Assembly: GCA_012517025.1 (NCBI GenBank)
Contig: JAAYVT010000298.1
Location: forward strand, 1 to 15,722
DNA: 15,722 bases
Direction of reading: 5' to 3'
From: Phyllobacteriaceae bacterium
GTDB taxonomy: Bacteria > Pseudomonadota > Alphaproteobacteria > Rhizobiales > Ancalomicrobiaceae
Below the pieces are notes generated by a model. That model worked only from the letters and a program-made list of their open reading frames with translations, made no database searches and had not been told where the DNA came from. The translations under genes and the position numbers were made by a program. Within the stretch, counting starts at the first letter, position 1. The number at the start of each line of letters is the position of its first letter. Below are positions 1 to 7,469 of this stretch, one piece after another.

Positions 1-268
1 GCGCCACCAGGGTCGAGACGATGCCGATCAACAGCGACACCTGCGCCCCGTGGACGAGGCCGCTCGCGACGTTGCGCCCCAGCGTGTCGGTGCCGAGCGG
101 CACCCGCGCGTCGAAGAACGGCGGCAGGAACGGTCGCTGCACCATCTTCCACGGCGACTGCGGATAGAGATAGGGCGCGGCGAGGGCGAGGCCGATCACG
201 ATCGCCACCACGATCAGACCGATCACGGCGGCGCGGCGGCGCCGGAAGCGGGACCAGAAGCCGGTCAT
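1..268 (-). CDS. ABC transporter permease, DppC/OppC type (partial, runs off left edge)
   Basis: Only the first 89 codons are present; the gene continues beyond base 1. The product is an inner-membrane subunit of a binding-protein-dependent importer of the peptide/nickel/opine class. The N-terminus has a basic stretch (SRFRRRRA), one hydrophobic segment at about residues 14-31, and then the family hallmark PLGTDTLGRNVASGLVHGAQ (about 57-76), which precedes the second membrane segment in DppC/OppC proteins. The start ATG (268-266) overlaps the TGA stop of the upstream permease (267-265) as ATGA, so the two are probably translationally coupled and made as a pair. The ATP-binding subunits expected for this transporter class are not in the window and probably lie further left. 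The family assignment is strong; the substrate is unknown. Confidence 0.9.
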   Translation of the reverse strand, partial: MTGFWSRFRRRRAAVIGLIVVAIVIGLALAAPYLYPQSPWKMVQRPFLPPFFDARVPLGTDTLGRNVASGLVHGAQVSLLIGIVSTLVA

Positions 269-1242
269 CGGGACACCTCGATGCGCGGGTCGACCAACCG
301 GTAGACCCAGTCCGTCAGGATGTTGAAGACCACCACCATCGCGGCGGAGACGAGGAAGACGCCGAGCAGCAGATTGTAGTCGCGCTGGAGCAGCGCCTCG
401 TACATCAGCCGCCCGATCCCCGGCCAAGCGAACACCGTCTCGGTCATCACCGCGCCGCCGACCATCTGGCCGGCCTGCAGGCCGGCCAGCGTCACCACCG
501 GCAGCACCGCGTTCCTGAGCACGTGCCGGCGCAGGATCGTGCCCTCCGCCAGCCCCTTGGCCCGCGCCGTCTTGACGAAGTCCTGGCGCGCCGTCTCGAT
601 CATCGAGGTGCGCGTCATGCGGACGTAGACGGCGGTGAAGAACAGCCCGAGGGTGACGCCGGGCAGGATCAGATGGCGGCCGACGTCGATCGCCCGCTCG
701 AAGAGATTGCCGGCGTCGCCGACCTCCTCGAAGCCGAAGCCGGGCAACCAGTCGAGCCACACCGAGAACACCAGCACCGCCATCAGCGCCATCCAGAACA
801 ACGGCGTGGCGTAGAAGATCAGCGACACTGTGGTGATCAGCCGGTCGAGCGGGCGGTCCTTGTTGGCCGCCGCCCAGGCGCCGGCGGCCACCCCGATCAC
901 CAGCGAGAACACGAAGGCGAAGCCGGTCAGGATCAGCGTCGCCGGCAGGCGGTCGACGACGAGGTCGAACACCGGCATCTGCTGGCGATAGGACCAACCG
1001 AGGTCGAGCCGCACGACGCCCCACAGATACCAGCCGAGCTGGACGAACAGCGGCTGATCGAGCCCGAATTTGGCGCGCAGCTGCTGCAGGAAGATCTCGT
1101 CGGTCGCGCCGCTCTCCCCGGCCATCACCGCGGCCGGATCGCCGGGGGCGAAATGGATCAGGAAGAAGTCGAGCACGACGATCGCCAGCACCACCAGGAT
1201 GCCTTTGGCCAATCGCGAGGAGAGGAACCAGAGCGTCTGCAT
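265..1242 (-). CDS. ABC transporter permease, DppB/OppB type
   Basis: This 325-residue inner-membrane permease has the usual length for the DppB/OppB family. The N-terminal hydrophobic segment (about 13-30) is followed by the family motif HFAPGDPA (about 30-37) and a periplasmic loop with GLDQPLFVQ. Further membrane segments lie near 100-125, 140-165 and 190-210. The cytoplasmic EAA loop that contacts the ATPase is visible as ARAKGLAEGTILRRHVLRNA, followed by FAWPGIGRL and the C-terminal DWVYRLVDPR. A GAGG ribosome site (1252-1255) sits about 9 bases before the ATG. It follows the solute-binding protein gene after a 188-base gap and overlaps the next permease by four bases. The binding protein and permeases should form one importer with off-window ATPases; substrate is probably a peptide or peptide-like molecule, by family only. 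Confidence 0.95.
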   Translation of the reverse strand: MQTLWFLSSRLAKGILVVLAIVVLDFFLIHFAPGDPAAVMAGESGATDEIFLQQLRAKFGLDQPLFVQLGWYLWGVVRLDLGWSYRQQMPVFDLVVDRLPATLILTGFAFVFSLVIGVAAGAWAAANKDRPLDRLITTVSLIFYATPLFWMALMAVLVFSVWLDWLPGFGFEEVGDAGNLFERAIDVGRHLILPGVTLGLFFTAVYVRMTRTSMIETARQDFVKTARAKGLAEGTILRRHVLRNAVLPVVTLAGLQAGQMVGGAVMTETVFAWPGIGRLMYEALLQRDYNLLLGVFLVSAAMVVVFNILTDWVYRLVDPRIEVSR

Positions 1243-1320
1243 CGGACCGGACCTCGTCGGCGGAAGACGGCGGGAGCGTGCGGAGACCGGCCGACCGGTC
1301 TCCGTCCCGAAGCGTTCGCG

Positions 1321-1349
1321 GTCACGGGCGGCCGGCGGCGGCCCGTGAC
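1321..1349. repeat. Hairpin between binding-protein and permease genes
   Basis: GTCACGGGC (1321-1329) and GCCCGTGAC (1341-1349) are perfect 9-bp inverted arms around an 11-base G/C-rich loop. There is no T-run on either strand, so this is not a standard intrinsic terminator. In the operon it separates the solute-binding-protein gene from the permease genes, a place where hairpins often stabilise the upstream message and lower downstream expression. That role is inferred. Confidence 0.5.
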
Positions 1350-1378
1350 GCGGTTTCGCGAAGAGGGTCGCCGGCGGC

Positions 1379-1437
1379 CCGGCGACCGGGGATCGTCACT
1401 CGTCGCCGACGAACCGGCGACGGGGTATCGTCACTCG
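1379..1437. repeat. Imperfect direct repeat with internal hairpin at the 3' end of the binding-protein gene
   Basis: Bases 1379-1402 and 1414-1437 match at 22 of 24 positions; mismatches are at the 9th and 13th bases. The second copy contains the last codons and stop of the solute-binding protein; the first is a duplicate just past the stop. Between them CGTCGCCG (1401-1408) and CGGCGACG (1415-1422) form a perfect 8-bp stem with a 6-base loop. On the minus strand the hairpin follows the stop codon by 8 bases and has no T-run. It may be a small local duplication that now acts as a 3' message-protecting stem. Confidence 0.55.
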
Positions 1438-2990
1438 ATCCAGGCGTCCTTGAAGCCGTCGTTGACGCCGGTGCCGGTGGTGATCAGGTTCTTGACGTTG
1501 CAGTGGGTCAGCGTCGGGAACTTGAGATCGAGCAGCCAAGCGTAGACGGCGTCGTCGGAGATGATCTTCTGCACCTCCGAATAGGCCTTCTGCCGCTCGG
1601 TGTCCGGGAAGGCGGTCGCGCCCTTGGCGAACAGCTCGTCGACCTTCGGGTTGACGTAGCCGCCGACGTTGTTGAACGGCGAGCCCTTGGCGATGTTGGT
1701 CGAGACGTAGGCGCGCGACACGCCGAGCGCCGGGTCGCCGTACTGGTAGAGATAGGTGGTCGAGATGTCGAAGTCCCAGTCGCCCATCTTCTTGTTCCAG
1801 CCGGGCACGTCGGTGGCGATCAGCTCGACCTTGATGCCGACGTCCTCGAGGTTCTGCTTGATCGCCTCGGCCCAGCGCATCCAGGTCTCGCCGTAGGGCA
1901 TCGGCGGGAAGCGGATGACCTCGCCCTTGTAGCCCATCTCCTTCAAGAGCGCCTTGGCCTTGGCCGGATCGTAGGAATAGTCGGTCAGCACCTTCTCGTC
2001 GCGGAAGGAGGTGGAATCGGCGAAGGGACCGGTGGAGACGCGGCCCATGCCGTTCCACAGCGCCTCGTGCGCGAACTTGCGATCGATGGCGTAGGAGACC
2101 GCCTTGCGGAAGCGCACGTCGGCGGTCGGGCCGGAGCGGTGGTTGAACCACAGCCACGCCTGCGGCGCCAGGAACTCCCAGCCCTTGTCGGTGATGCAGG
2201 CGTTCTTGGTCTTGGCGAGCCGGCCGACGTCGAAGTTCTCGACCGAGCCGCCGGGCAGGATGTCGACCTTGCCGGTCTCGAAGGCGACGGCGCGCGCCGA
2301 GGCGTCCGGGATCACGTGCCAATAGATCTCGTCGAGATGCGGCTTGCCCTTCTCGTAATAGTCCGGGTTCTTCACCAGCCGGATGTGCGAGCCCTTGACC
2401 CACTCGGCGAACTTGAACGGCCCGGTGCCGATCGGCGTGTTGTTGGCCGGGTTGGTCTTGTAGTCGGTGCCCTCGTAGATGTGCTTGGGGATCATCGGCA
2501 GCGTGCCGGTCTCGAAGACGCGGATGAACGGGCCGAAGGTGTCCTTGAGCTTGAACACCACGGTCAGGTCGTCGGGCGCGGTGACGCTGTCGACGTGGGC
2601 GAGCGAGGCGCGGGTGCGCGGGTTGGTCTGCTTGACGAAGTCGACCGAGAACAACACGTCGGCCGAGGTGAAGGGCTTGCCGTCGTGCCACTTCACGTCC
2701 GGATGGAGCTTGAACGTGTAGGTCAGGCCGTCCGGCGAGATCTCCCAGGAGGTGGCGAGCTGGGGATGCGGCTCGAGCTTCTCGTCGTAGCGCAGCAGCC
2801 CCTCGTAGATGTTGCCGGCGACCATCTGGGTCGGGGCGTTCTGCAGGATGCCGACCATCAGGCCCGGCGGTTCCGGCTGGATCACCACGTTGGCGCGGCC
2901 GCCCTCCTTGGGGGCGGCGAGGGCCGAGGTCGCGAGAGCGGCGAGAAGAGCGAGCGAGCTCGCGGCGGTTGCCAGGAATTTCGCGTTCAT
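1431..2990 (-). CDS. ABC transporter solute-binding protein, family 5 (peptide/opine class)
   Basis: This 519-residue secreted or periplasmic protein captures the substrate for the adjacent permeases. The start at 2990 is chosen because it follows a good GGAGGA ribosome site (3001-3006) and begins a clear Sec signal peptide: MNAKF, then a hydrophobic core (about 6-22) and the cleavage-type sequence TSALA before APKEGG. There is no lipobox cysteine, so the mature protein is probably soluble. Family-5 marks are IYEGLLRYDEKLEPHPQLA near the N-terminus, DGLTYTFKLHPDVKWHDGKP, SADVLFSVDF, PIGTGPFKF, and VRFRKAVSYAIDR in the second lobe. It lies 44 bases downstream of the aldolase-family gene and upstream of the two permeases. 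DppA/OppA-like proteins accept peptides, opines, nickel chelates or oligosaccharides, so the ligand remains open. Confidence 0.95.
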   Translation of the reverse strand: MNAKFLATAASSLALLAALATSALAAPKEGGRANVVIQPEPPGLMVGILQNAPTQMVAGNIYEGLLRYDEKLEPHPQLATSWEISPDGLTYTFKLHPDVKWHDGKPFTSADVLFSVDFVKQTNPRTRASLAHVDSVTAPDDLTVVFKLKDTFGPFIRVFETGTLPMIPKHIYEGTDYKTNPANNTPIGTGPFKFAEWVKGSHIRLVKNPDYYEKGKPHLDEIYWHVIPDASARAVAFETGKVDILPGGSVENFDVGRLAKTKNACITDKGWEFLAPQAWLWFNHRSGPTADVRFRKAVSYAIDRKFAHEALWNGMGRVSTGPFADSTSFRDEKVLTDYSYDPAKAKALLKEMGYKGEVIRFPPMPYGETWMRWAEAIKQNLEDVGIKVELIATDVPGWNKKMGDWDFDISTTYLYQYGDPALGVSRAYVSTNIAKGSPFNNVGGYVNPKVDELFAKGATAFPDTERQKAYSEVQKIISDDAVYAWLLDLKFPTLTHCNVKNLITTGTGVNDGFKDAWIE

Positions 2991-3034
2991 GACGGCCGGG
3001 TCCTCCGGATCGGGGGTGGTCGAGGGATGCGGGA

Positions 3035-3802
3035 TCAGCTTTCGAAATCGGGCGCCACGTCCCGCGTCAGGCGCAGGAAGGCGTCCCATTCCGGGTCGTC
3101 GAGACCGCTCGACGCGTGCAACGCGTCCCAGGTCTCGTATTGCCGGGCGGTCAGCTCGGCGATCTCGGGCGAAGGCAGGCGCAGCGGCCGACTGGTCGCC
3201 TGCGCGGCGAGCTGCGCCTGACAGGCGCGCTCGAGGTTGTGCATCAGCACGAAGGCCTCGCCGACGCTGCGGCCGCAGGTCATCAGGCCGTGATTGCGCA
3301 GGATCATCGCCTTGGCGGTGCCGAGGTCGGCCTGCAGTCGCGCCCGTTCCTCGAGGTTCAGCGCCATGCCCTCGAAGGCGTGGTAGGCGACGCGGCCGTG
3401 GAACTGCAGCGACCACTGGTTCAGCGGCAGCAGACCTTCCTCCAGGCAGGAGACGGCGACGCCGGCGACGGTGTGGGTGTGCAGCACGCAGCCGACGTCC
3501 GGTCGCGCCGCGTGCACGGCGGAATGGATGGTGAAGCCGGCGGCGTTGATGCCGTGGCCGAGCGGATCGTCGATCACCGTGCCGTCGAGGTCGACCGTCA
3601 CCAGTTCCGACGCCTTCACCTCGGTGAAGCGCTGGCCGTAGGAGTTGAGCAGGAACAGCTCGCCGCCCGGCGCCTTGGCCGAAATGTGGGTGTAGATGCT
3701 GTCGTCCATGCCGAAATGGGCGACCAGCCGATAGGCCGCCGCCAGATCGGTGCGCTCCTTGGGGAGGTTGCCGCCGATCGCCGGCGTCGTAGGCGCGTTC
3801 AT
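3035..3802 (-). CDS. Class II aldolase/adducin-family protein
   Basis: A 255-residue cytoplasmic protein with the class II aldolase/adducin fold. The start at 3802 is preferred over upstream in-frame codons because AGAGAGGTGA (3811-3820) is a strong ribosome site placed 8 bases before it. The zinc-site histidines are present: HTHT gives H108 and H110, and RNHGL gives H171, with the same spacing as in L-fuculose-1-phosphate aldolase (H92, H94, H155). The catalytic acid of that enzyme (E73) aligns without gaps to G89 in NAAGFTIH, so true aldol cleavage is doubtful. Other family marks are HAARPDVGCVLHTHT and GRSVGEAF. It is the first gene of the minus-strand operon with the peptide-type importer and is divergent from the GntR gene, so it probably acts on the imported compound or a product of it. 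The reaction is unknown. Confidence 0.9.
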   Translation of the reverse strand: MNAPTTPAIGGNLPKERTDLAAAYRLVAHFGMDDSIYTHISAKAPGGELFLLNSYGQRFTEVKASELVTVDLDGTVIDDPLGHGINAAGFTIHSAVHAARPDVGCVLHTHTVAGVAVSCLEEGLLPLNQWSLQFHGRVAYHAFEGMALNLEERARLQADLGTAKAMILRNHGLMTCGRSVGEAFVLMHNLERACQAQLAAQATSRPLRLPSPEIAELTARQYETWDALHASSGLDDPEWDAFLRLTRDVAPDFES

Positions 3803-3999
3803 GGTCGAGATCACCTCTCTCGACGCCCGTCGTGGCCGTTTCCGGCGTCGCGGGCGAGGGTTCCGGGGACCGGCGAGACGGCGTTGACGACCGCTCGCGG
3901 CGTTTGACGGACTAAGGGTAACCACATACAGTGTCGATTGTCGACAGCCGACGAAGATGATTTTCTGAGCAGCTGATATTTCGGGCGGAGGATGATTTC
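3803..3999. promoter_or_regulatory. Divergent promoter region, aldolase/transporter operon and GntR gene
   Basis: This 197-base region holds the start signals of both directions. The minus-strand side carries AGAGAGGTGA (3811-3820); the plus-strand side carries GGAGG (3987-3991) before the GntR ATG at 4000. The segment 3915-3980 is clearly richer in A/T than the neighbouring genes and is the likely promoter core. I could not assign convincing -35/-10 pairs. The GntR-type palindrome within it is listed separately. Confidence 0.6.
3938..3947. promoter_or_regulatory. Candidate GntR/FCD operator palindrome
   Basis: TTGTCGACAG contains the perfect 8-bp palindrome TGTCGACA (3939-3946). FadR-subfamily GntR proteins typically bind short dyads of the type TNGTNNNACNA or TTGTCGACAA, and this site stands 53 bases before the divergent FCD-family GntR start. 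An additional TGTCGA half-element lies just upstream (3932-3937). Binding by the adjacent regulator is inferred from position and motif type only. Confidence 0.5.
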
Positions 4000-4695
4000 A
4001 TGACGACGTTCACCGAGCGACCGGAGCAGGGGCGTCTCGCGCCGGTGGAGAGCGAGGATCTCGTCGGCCGCATCGCCGCCGCCTTGACCGACGCGGTGGT
4101 GGCCGGTCGCTTCGCCCCCGGCGAGCGGCTGAACGAGGTGCGTCTGGCCGCCGAACTCGGGGTCTCCCGCGCCCCGCTGCGGGAGGCGGCGCGGCTCTTG
4201 GAGAATCGCGGCCTGATCGTCGCCCATCCCCGCCGCGGCTTCTTCGTGCGCGATCTCGATGCTCGCGGCCTCGCCGAAATCTACGATCTGCGCATCTGCC
4301 TGGAGCGGCACGCCGGCCTGCGCGTCTGCGAGCGCCTGACCGAGGAGATGGCGGCGGCGTTGACCGCCCAGGCCACCCGCATCGCCGCCTTCGCCGACGA
4401 CCCCGGCCGCCAGGTCGAGGAGGACTTCGCCTTCCATCGCATGATCTGCGTCTTCGCCGACAACACCCGGGCGCTCCGGGTCTACGACGAACTCACCCAC
4501 GAGATGCGTTTCGGCATCGCCGTGATCGGCCATCTCTACGCCGACCCGCACGTCATCGCCCGCACCCACGACCCCGTCCTCGCCGCGCTCATCGCCCGCG
4601 ACGGCGAGCGCTGGCTCGCCGCCATCGACGTCCACGTCGGCGTGGCGCGCGACAACGTCGTCCGCCTGCTCGCCGATCGCGAGGCGAAGGCCTGA
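4000..4695 (+). CDS. GntR-family transcriptional regulator, FCD (FadR) subfamily
   Basis: A 231-residue regulator of standard length. The N-terminal winged helix (about 20-86) includes APGERLNEVRLAAELGVSR, APLREAARLLENRGL and the wing RRGFFVRD. The C-terminal FCD ligand-binding domain (about 92-222) keeps the metal- and ligand-site residues of the family: D142 and H146 in DFAFH, H190 in RTHDPVL, and H212 in VHVGVARDN. Such proteins usually repress a neighbouring catabolic operon until a carboxylate-type ligand binds. The gene is divergent from the aldolase/transporter operon and convergent, 20 bases apart, with the amidase, so either or both may be targets. A GGAGG ribosome site lies 8 bases before the ATG. 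Family certain; ligand unknown. Confidence 0.95.
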   Translation: MTTFTERPEQGRLAPVESEDLVGRIAAALTDAVVAGRFAPGERLNEVRLAAELGVSRAPLREAARLLENRGLIVAHPRRGFFVRDLDARGLAEIYDLRICLERHAGLRVCERLTEEMAAALTAQATRIAAFADDPGRQVEEDFAFHRMICVFADNTRALRVYDELTHEMRFGIAVIGHLYADPHVIARTHDPVLAALIARDGERWLAAIDVHVGVARDNVVRLLADREAKA

Positions 4696-4715
4696 GGGCA
4701 GGGCGCGGGCGGTCT

Positions 4716-6125
4716 TCATCGCCCGACCGCCCCGGCGTGCTCGAAGGCGCTCGCCGCCGCCAGCACCCGGGCGTCGGCGCCGCGCGCGCCGATGATCTGC
4801 AGCGAGGTCGGCGGGCCCTCCGGCGTCGGCGCGCTCGGCACCACCGCCGCCGGCTGCTGGCTGAGGTTGATCGGGAAACTGAAGCCGGCCCACTGGTGCC
4901 AACGGGTCAAGCCGCTGCCCTCCGGCACCTCGCGCCCGGCCGTGAACGGCGGGATCGCCGCGCCCGGCGACACCACGAAGTCGAAGCTCTCCGCGAGCAA
5001 CCGGTCCATCTTCGAGCCGTAGTCGGCGCGCGCCACCTGCGCCGCGACGAGATCGACCGCGCTCATCGCCGCGCCGGCCGCCGCCACCTCCAGGAAGCCC
5101 GGATCGACCGCGCCGCGCCGCTCTTCCGGCACCTGCGTCAGGCGGTTGGCGGCGCCGGTGAACCAGTGCTTTTCGAAGACGTCGGTCAACCGGTCGGCGT
5201 CCGGCAGGGTGAACGGCACCAGTCGCGCCCCGAGCGCCTCCAGCCGGGCGAGCGCGGCGGCAAACGCGGCGGCGACGCGCGGATCGACGAAACCGCAGGG
5301 CGGCGTCGACCACACCCCGACCCGAGCCCCGGCGAAGATCGCCGCCGGCGTCGGCGCGTCGAGGGCGGTGAGGGTGCCGGCGCCCTGCGCCCAGTCGGCG
5401 AGGTCGCGGCCCGACATCGCCGCCAGCATCGGCGCCAGATCGGCGGCGTGCCGCGCCATCGGCCCGAGATGGGCGACGGTGCCGAAGGAACTCGCCGGAT
5501 AGGCCGGCACCCGGCCGAAGGTCGGCTTCAGCCCGGCGATGCCGCAGAACGCCGCCGGCACACGGATCGAGCCGCCGCCGTCGGTGCCGAGATGCAGCAC
5601 GCCGGCGCCGCACGCCGCCGCCACCGCCGCTCCGCCCGACGAGCCGCCGGAGGCGAGCGTCGGATCCCAGGGATTGCGGGTGATGCCGTGCGCCGGCCCG
5701 TCGGTGACCGCCTTCCAGCCGAATTCCGGCGAGGTGGTGAGGCCGATGAACACTGCGCCCGCCGCCCGCAGCCGCGCCACCGCCGGCGCGTCGTCCTCGT
5801 ACGGCGTGTCGGAGGTGGTGGCGCTGCCGTAACGCACCGCCCAGCCCTTCACCCGCACGATGTCCTTGAGCGTCGTCGGAATGCCGTCGATCGGCGACAG
5901 CGGCTTTCCGGCCCGCCAGCGCACTTCGGAAGCCGTCGCCGCGGCGAGCGCGCCGTCGCGATCGATCGAGACGAAGGCGTTGAGCTCGGGATCGATCGCT
6001 TGCGCCCGGTCGAGCGCCGCCCGCGTCTCCTCCACCGGCGACGCCGCGCCGCTCGCGAAGGCGCGGCCGAGGGCCGCGACCCGCGGACCGTCGTCGGGAA
6101 GGACGAAGGGGGACTTCGACGCCAT
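4716..6125 (-). CDS. Amidase-signature family hydrolase
   Basis: A 469-residue amidase-signature enzyme, without a signal peptide and so probably cytoplasmic. The Ser-cisSer-Lys triad is complete: K87 in TTLKDI, S162 in GGSSGG (160-165), and the nucleophile S186 in TDGGGSIR. The 24-residue spacing between the two serines is the same as in fatty-acid amide hydrolase. AAFCGIAGLKPT follows as expected. These enzymes hydrolyse amides to a carboxylate and ammonia or amine; substrates range from aryl amides and urea derivatives to glutaminyl-tRNA. The protein lacks a companion GatB/GatC gene here, so a catabolic amidase is more likely than GatA. An AGGAGA ribosome site (6132-6137) supports the start. 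It diverges from a LysR-type gene, its likely regulator. Confidence 0.93.
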   Translation of the reverse strand: MASKSPFVLPDDGPRVAALGRAFASGAASPVEETRAALDRAQAIDPELNAFVSIDRDGALAAATASEVRWRAGKPLSPIDGIPTTLKDIVRVKGWAVRYGSATTSDTPYEDDAPAVARLRAAGAVFIGLTTSPEFGWKAVTDGPAHGITRNPWDPTLASGGSSGGAAVAAACGAGVLHLGTDGGGSIRVPAAFCGIAGLKPTFGRVPAYPASSFGTVAHLGPMARHAADLAPMLAAMSGRDLADWAQGAGTLTALDAPTPAAIFAGARVGVWSTPPCGFVDPRVAAAFAAALARLEALGARLVPFTLPDADRLTDVFEKHWFTGAANRLTQVPEERRGAVDPGFLEVAAAGAAMSAVDLVAAQVARADYGSKMDRLLAESFDFVVSPGAAIPPFTAGREVPEGSGLTRWHQWAGFSFPINLSQQPAAVVPSAPTPEGPPTSLQIIGARGADARVLAAASAFEHAGAVGR

Positions 6126-6248
6126 GATCGATCTCCTGCATCAAAAAGCGGCGATCCGTCGCCTGCTCGATCCGAAGGCAATCATGAGAACTTTCCCGGT
6201 GGCCATAAAATGTATTATTTTATGTCGATTGATACATTCGATGAATGA
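6126..6248. promoter_or_regulatory. Divergent amidase/LysR promoter region with A/T-rich dyad
   Basis: The 123-base region contains the 19-bp dyad ATAAAATGTATTATTTTAT (6205-6223): arms ATAAAAT and ATTTTAT are exact inverted copies around GTATT. A wider pair, TGTAT (6211-6215) and ATACA (6232-6236), overlaps it. LysR-type regulators commonly bind A/T-rich dyads between themselves and a divergent target, so this is the likely autoregulatory site. The run is strikingly A/T-rich for this genome and probably also includes a -10 region. Confidence 0.6.
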
Positions 6249-7208
6249 ATGATGGCGCTCACGGTCCGACAGATTCGCTACGTGGTGGAGGTCGCCCGCC
6301 TCGGTTCGATCCAGGCGGCGAGCCGCGAATTGGCGATTTCGCAGTCCTCGATCCTGGCGGCGATCGATCTCGCCGAGGCCGACATCGGCGCCGAGATGTT
6401 CGTCCGCCGCCCCTCCAAGGGCATGCAGACGACGCCTGCCGGCGAGCGCTTCGTCGCCGCCGCCCGGCCGCTGCTCTCCGCCGAGACCGAGTTCGTGCGC
6501 GAGATCGGCTCACTCGCCGAGGGGCCGCCGCGCACCATCCGCATCGGCTGCTTCGAGCCGTTCGGGCCGCTGTTCCTGCCGGAGGTGCTGAAGCGGTTGA
6601 CCGAACGCACCGGCGCGATCGACATCGACCTGCGCGAGGCCGACCAGCAGCAACTGCGCGAATGGCTCGACACCGGCCGCGTCGACGCGGTGGTGACCTA
6701 CGAGATGGGCCCGCCGTTCTCCGGCGACGTCACCCGCATTTGCCGCATGCCGGCGCACGTCCTGCTGCGTGCCGACGACCCGCTCGCCGCGCTTGCCGCC
6801 GTGCCGCTCGCCGCCATCGTCGACCGCTCGATGATCCTGCTCGATCTGCCGCAGACCGGCGCCTATCTCTCCACCATCTTCGACATGGCCGGCCTCGGCC
6901 GCCGCATCGGCTTCCGCACCCGCTCCTACGACACCGTCCGTGCCGCCGTGGCCGCCGGATTCGGCATCGCCGTGCTCAACATGCGGCCGATCTCGCCGGT
7001 GATGGTCGACGAGCCGCTGCTCGCCCGCCGCCCGATCGCCGATCCGCTGCCGCCGCCGGCGATGATCGTCGTCGACCCCTACGGCATGCGCAAACCGCGC
7101 TTCCTGGTCGATTTCATCGACGCGATGCAGAGCTTCTTCCGCGATCTCGGGCCGGAACGCTTCGCCGTCGCCACGCCGGAGGTCGCCGCCGGCCTGCTCG
7201 GCGTGTGA
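6249..7208 (+). CDS. LysR-type transcriptional regulator
   Basis: A 319-residue LysR-family regulator. The N-terminal winged helix-turn-helix (about 4-63) reads LTVRQIRYVVEVARLGSI, ASRELAISQSSILAAIDLAE and TTPAGERF, and the effector-binding domain (about 95-300) starts at TIRIGCFEPFGP. There are two adjacent in-frame ATG codons (6249 and 6252) and no clear Shine-Dalgarno sequence, so the start may be either one; two out-of-frame ATGs at 6241 and 6245 precede them. The gene is divergent from the amidase, the classic arrangement for a LysR regulator and its target. The effector is not known; it could be the amide or its product. The stop is followed by a short gap and the terminator of the opposing tRNA gene. 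Confidence 0.95.
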   Translation: MMALTVRQIRYVVEVARLGSIQAASRELAISQSSILAAIDLAEADIGAEMFVRRPSKGMQTTPAGERFVAAARPLLSAETEFVREIGSLAEGPPRTIRIGCFEPFGPLFLPEVLKRLTERTGAIDIDLREADQQQLREWLDTGRVDAVVTYEMGPPFSGDVTRICRMPAHVLLRADDPLAALAAVPLAAIVDRSMILLDLPQTGAYLSTIFDMAGLGRRIGFRTRSYDTVRAAVAAGFGIAVLNMRPISPVMVDEPLLARRPIADPLPPPAMIVVDPYGMRKPRFLVDFIDAMQSFFRDLGPERFAVATPEVAAGLLGV

Positions 7209-7236
7209 GCTTCGGTGCATTGGGAGAAGGGAAACG

Positions 7237-7259
7237 AAAAAAGCCGCCCGAAGGCGGCT
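7237..7259 (-). terminator. Intrinsic terminator of tRNA-Lys
   Basis: Read on the minus strand, AGCCGCC-TTCG-GGCGGCT is a 7-bp stem with a stable UUCG tetraloop (7242-7259) and runs straight into six T residues (7242-7237). It stands about 28 bases past the 3' end of the tRNA, in the right orientation. It also separates the tRNA from the opposing LysR gene, but there is no T-run for the plus direction. Confidence 0.9.
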
Positions 7260-7286
7260 CTGGGAGGTTCTCCCCGAGGGGAGGAA

Positions 7287-7362
<76 letters not shown>

Positions 7363-7400
7363 TTGCCGTGGTCGGCGAAGCCGTCCGGCGAAGTGCGATC

Positions 7401-7429
7401 CATATAGCGGGGCCGAGCGCGGGATGCAA
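7401..7429 (-). promoter_or_regulatory. Sigma70-type promoter of tRNA-Lys
   Basis: On the minus strand TTGCAT (7429-7424) and TATATG (7406-7401) are separated by exactly 17 bases and resemble the -35 and -10 consensus. The expected transcript start near 7394 gives a leader of about 30 bases before the tRNA, which RNase P would remove. Confidence 0.7.
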
Positions 7430-7469
7430 CAGGGCCGGCGAAGTTTCTTGGGGGAGCCTCAAGAGCCTG

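Noticed and set aside
1278..3221. Long plus-strand open frame opposite the binding-protein gene
   Set aside because: Low-complexity Arg/Gly/Val/Leu-rich translation antisense to a gene with clear family motifs; a shadow of GC-rich codon usage.
3811..6144. 777-codon minus-strand open frame over the GntR and amidase genes
   Set aside because: It overlaps two well-supported genes in other frames and its translation is Arg/Gly/Ala-rich without any domain.
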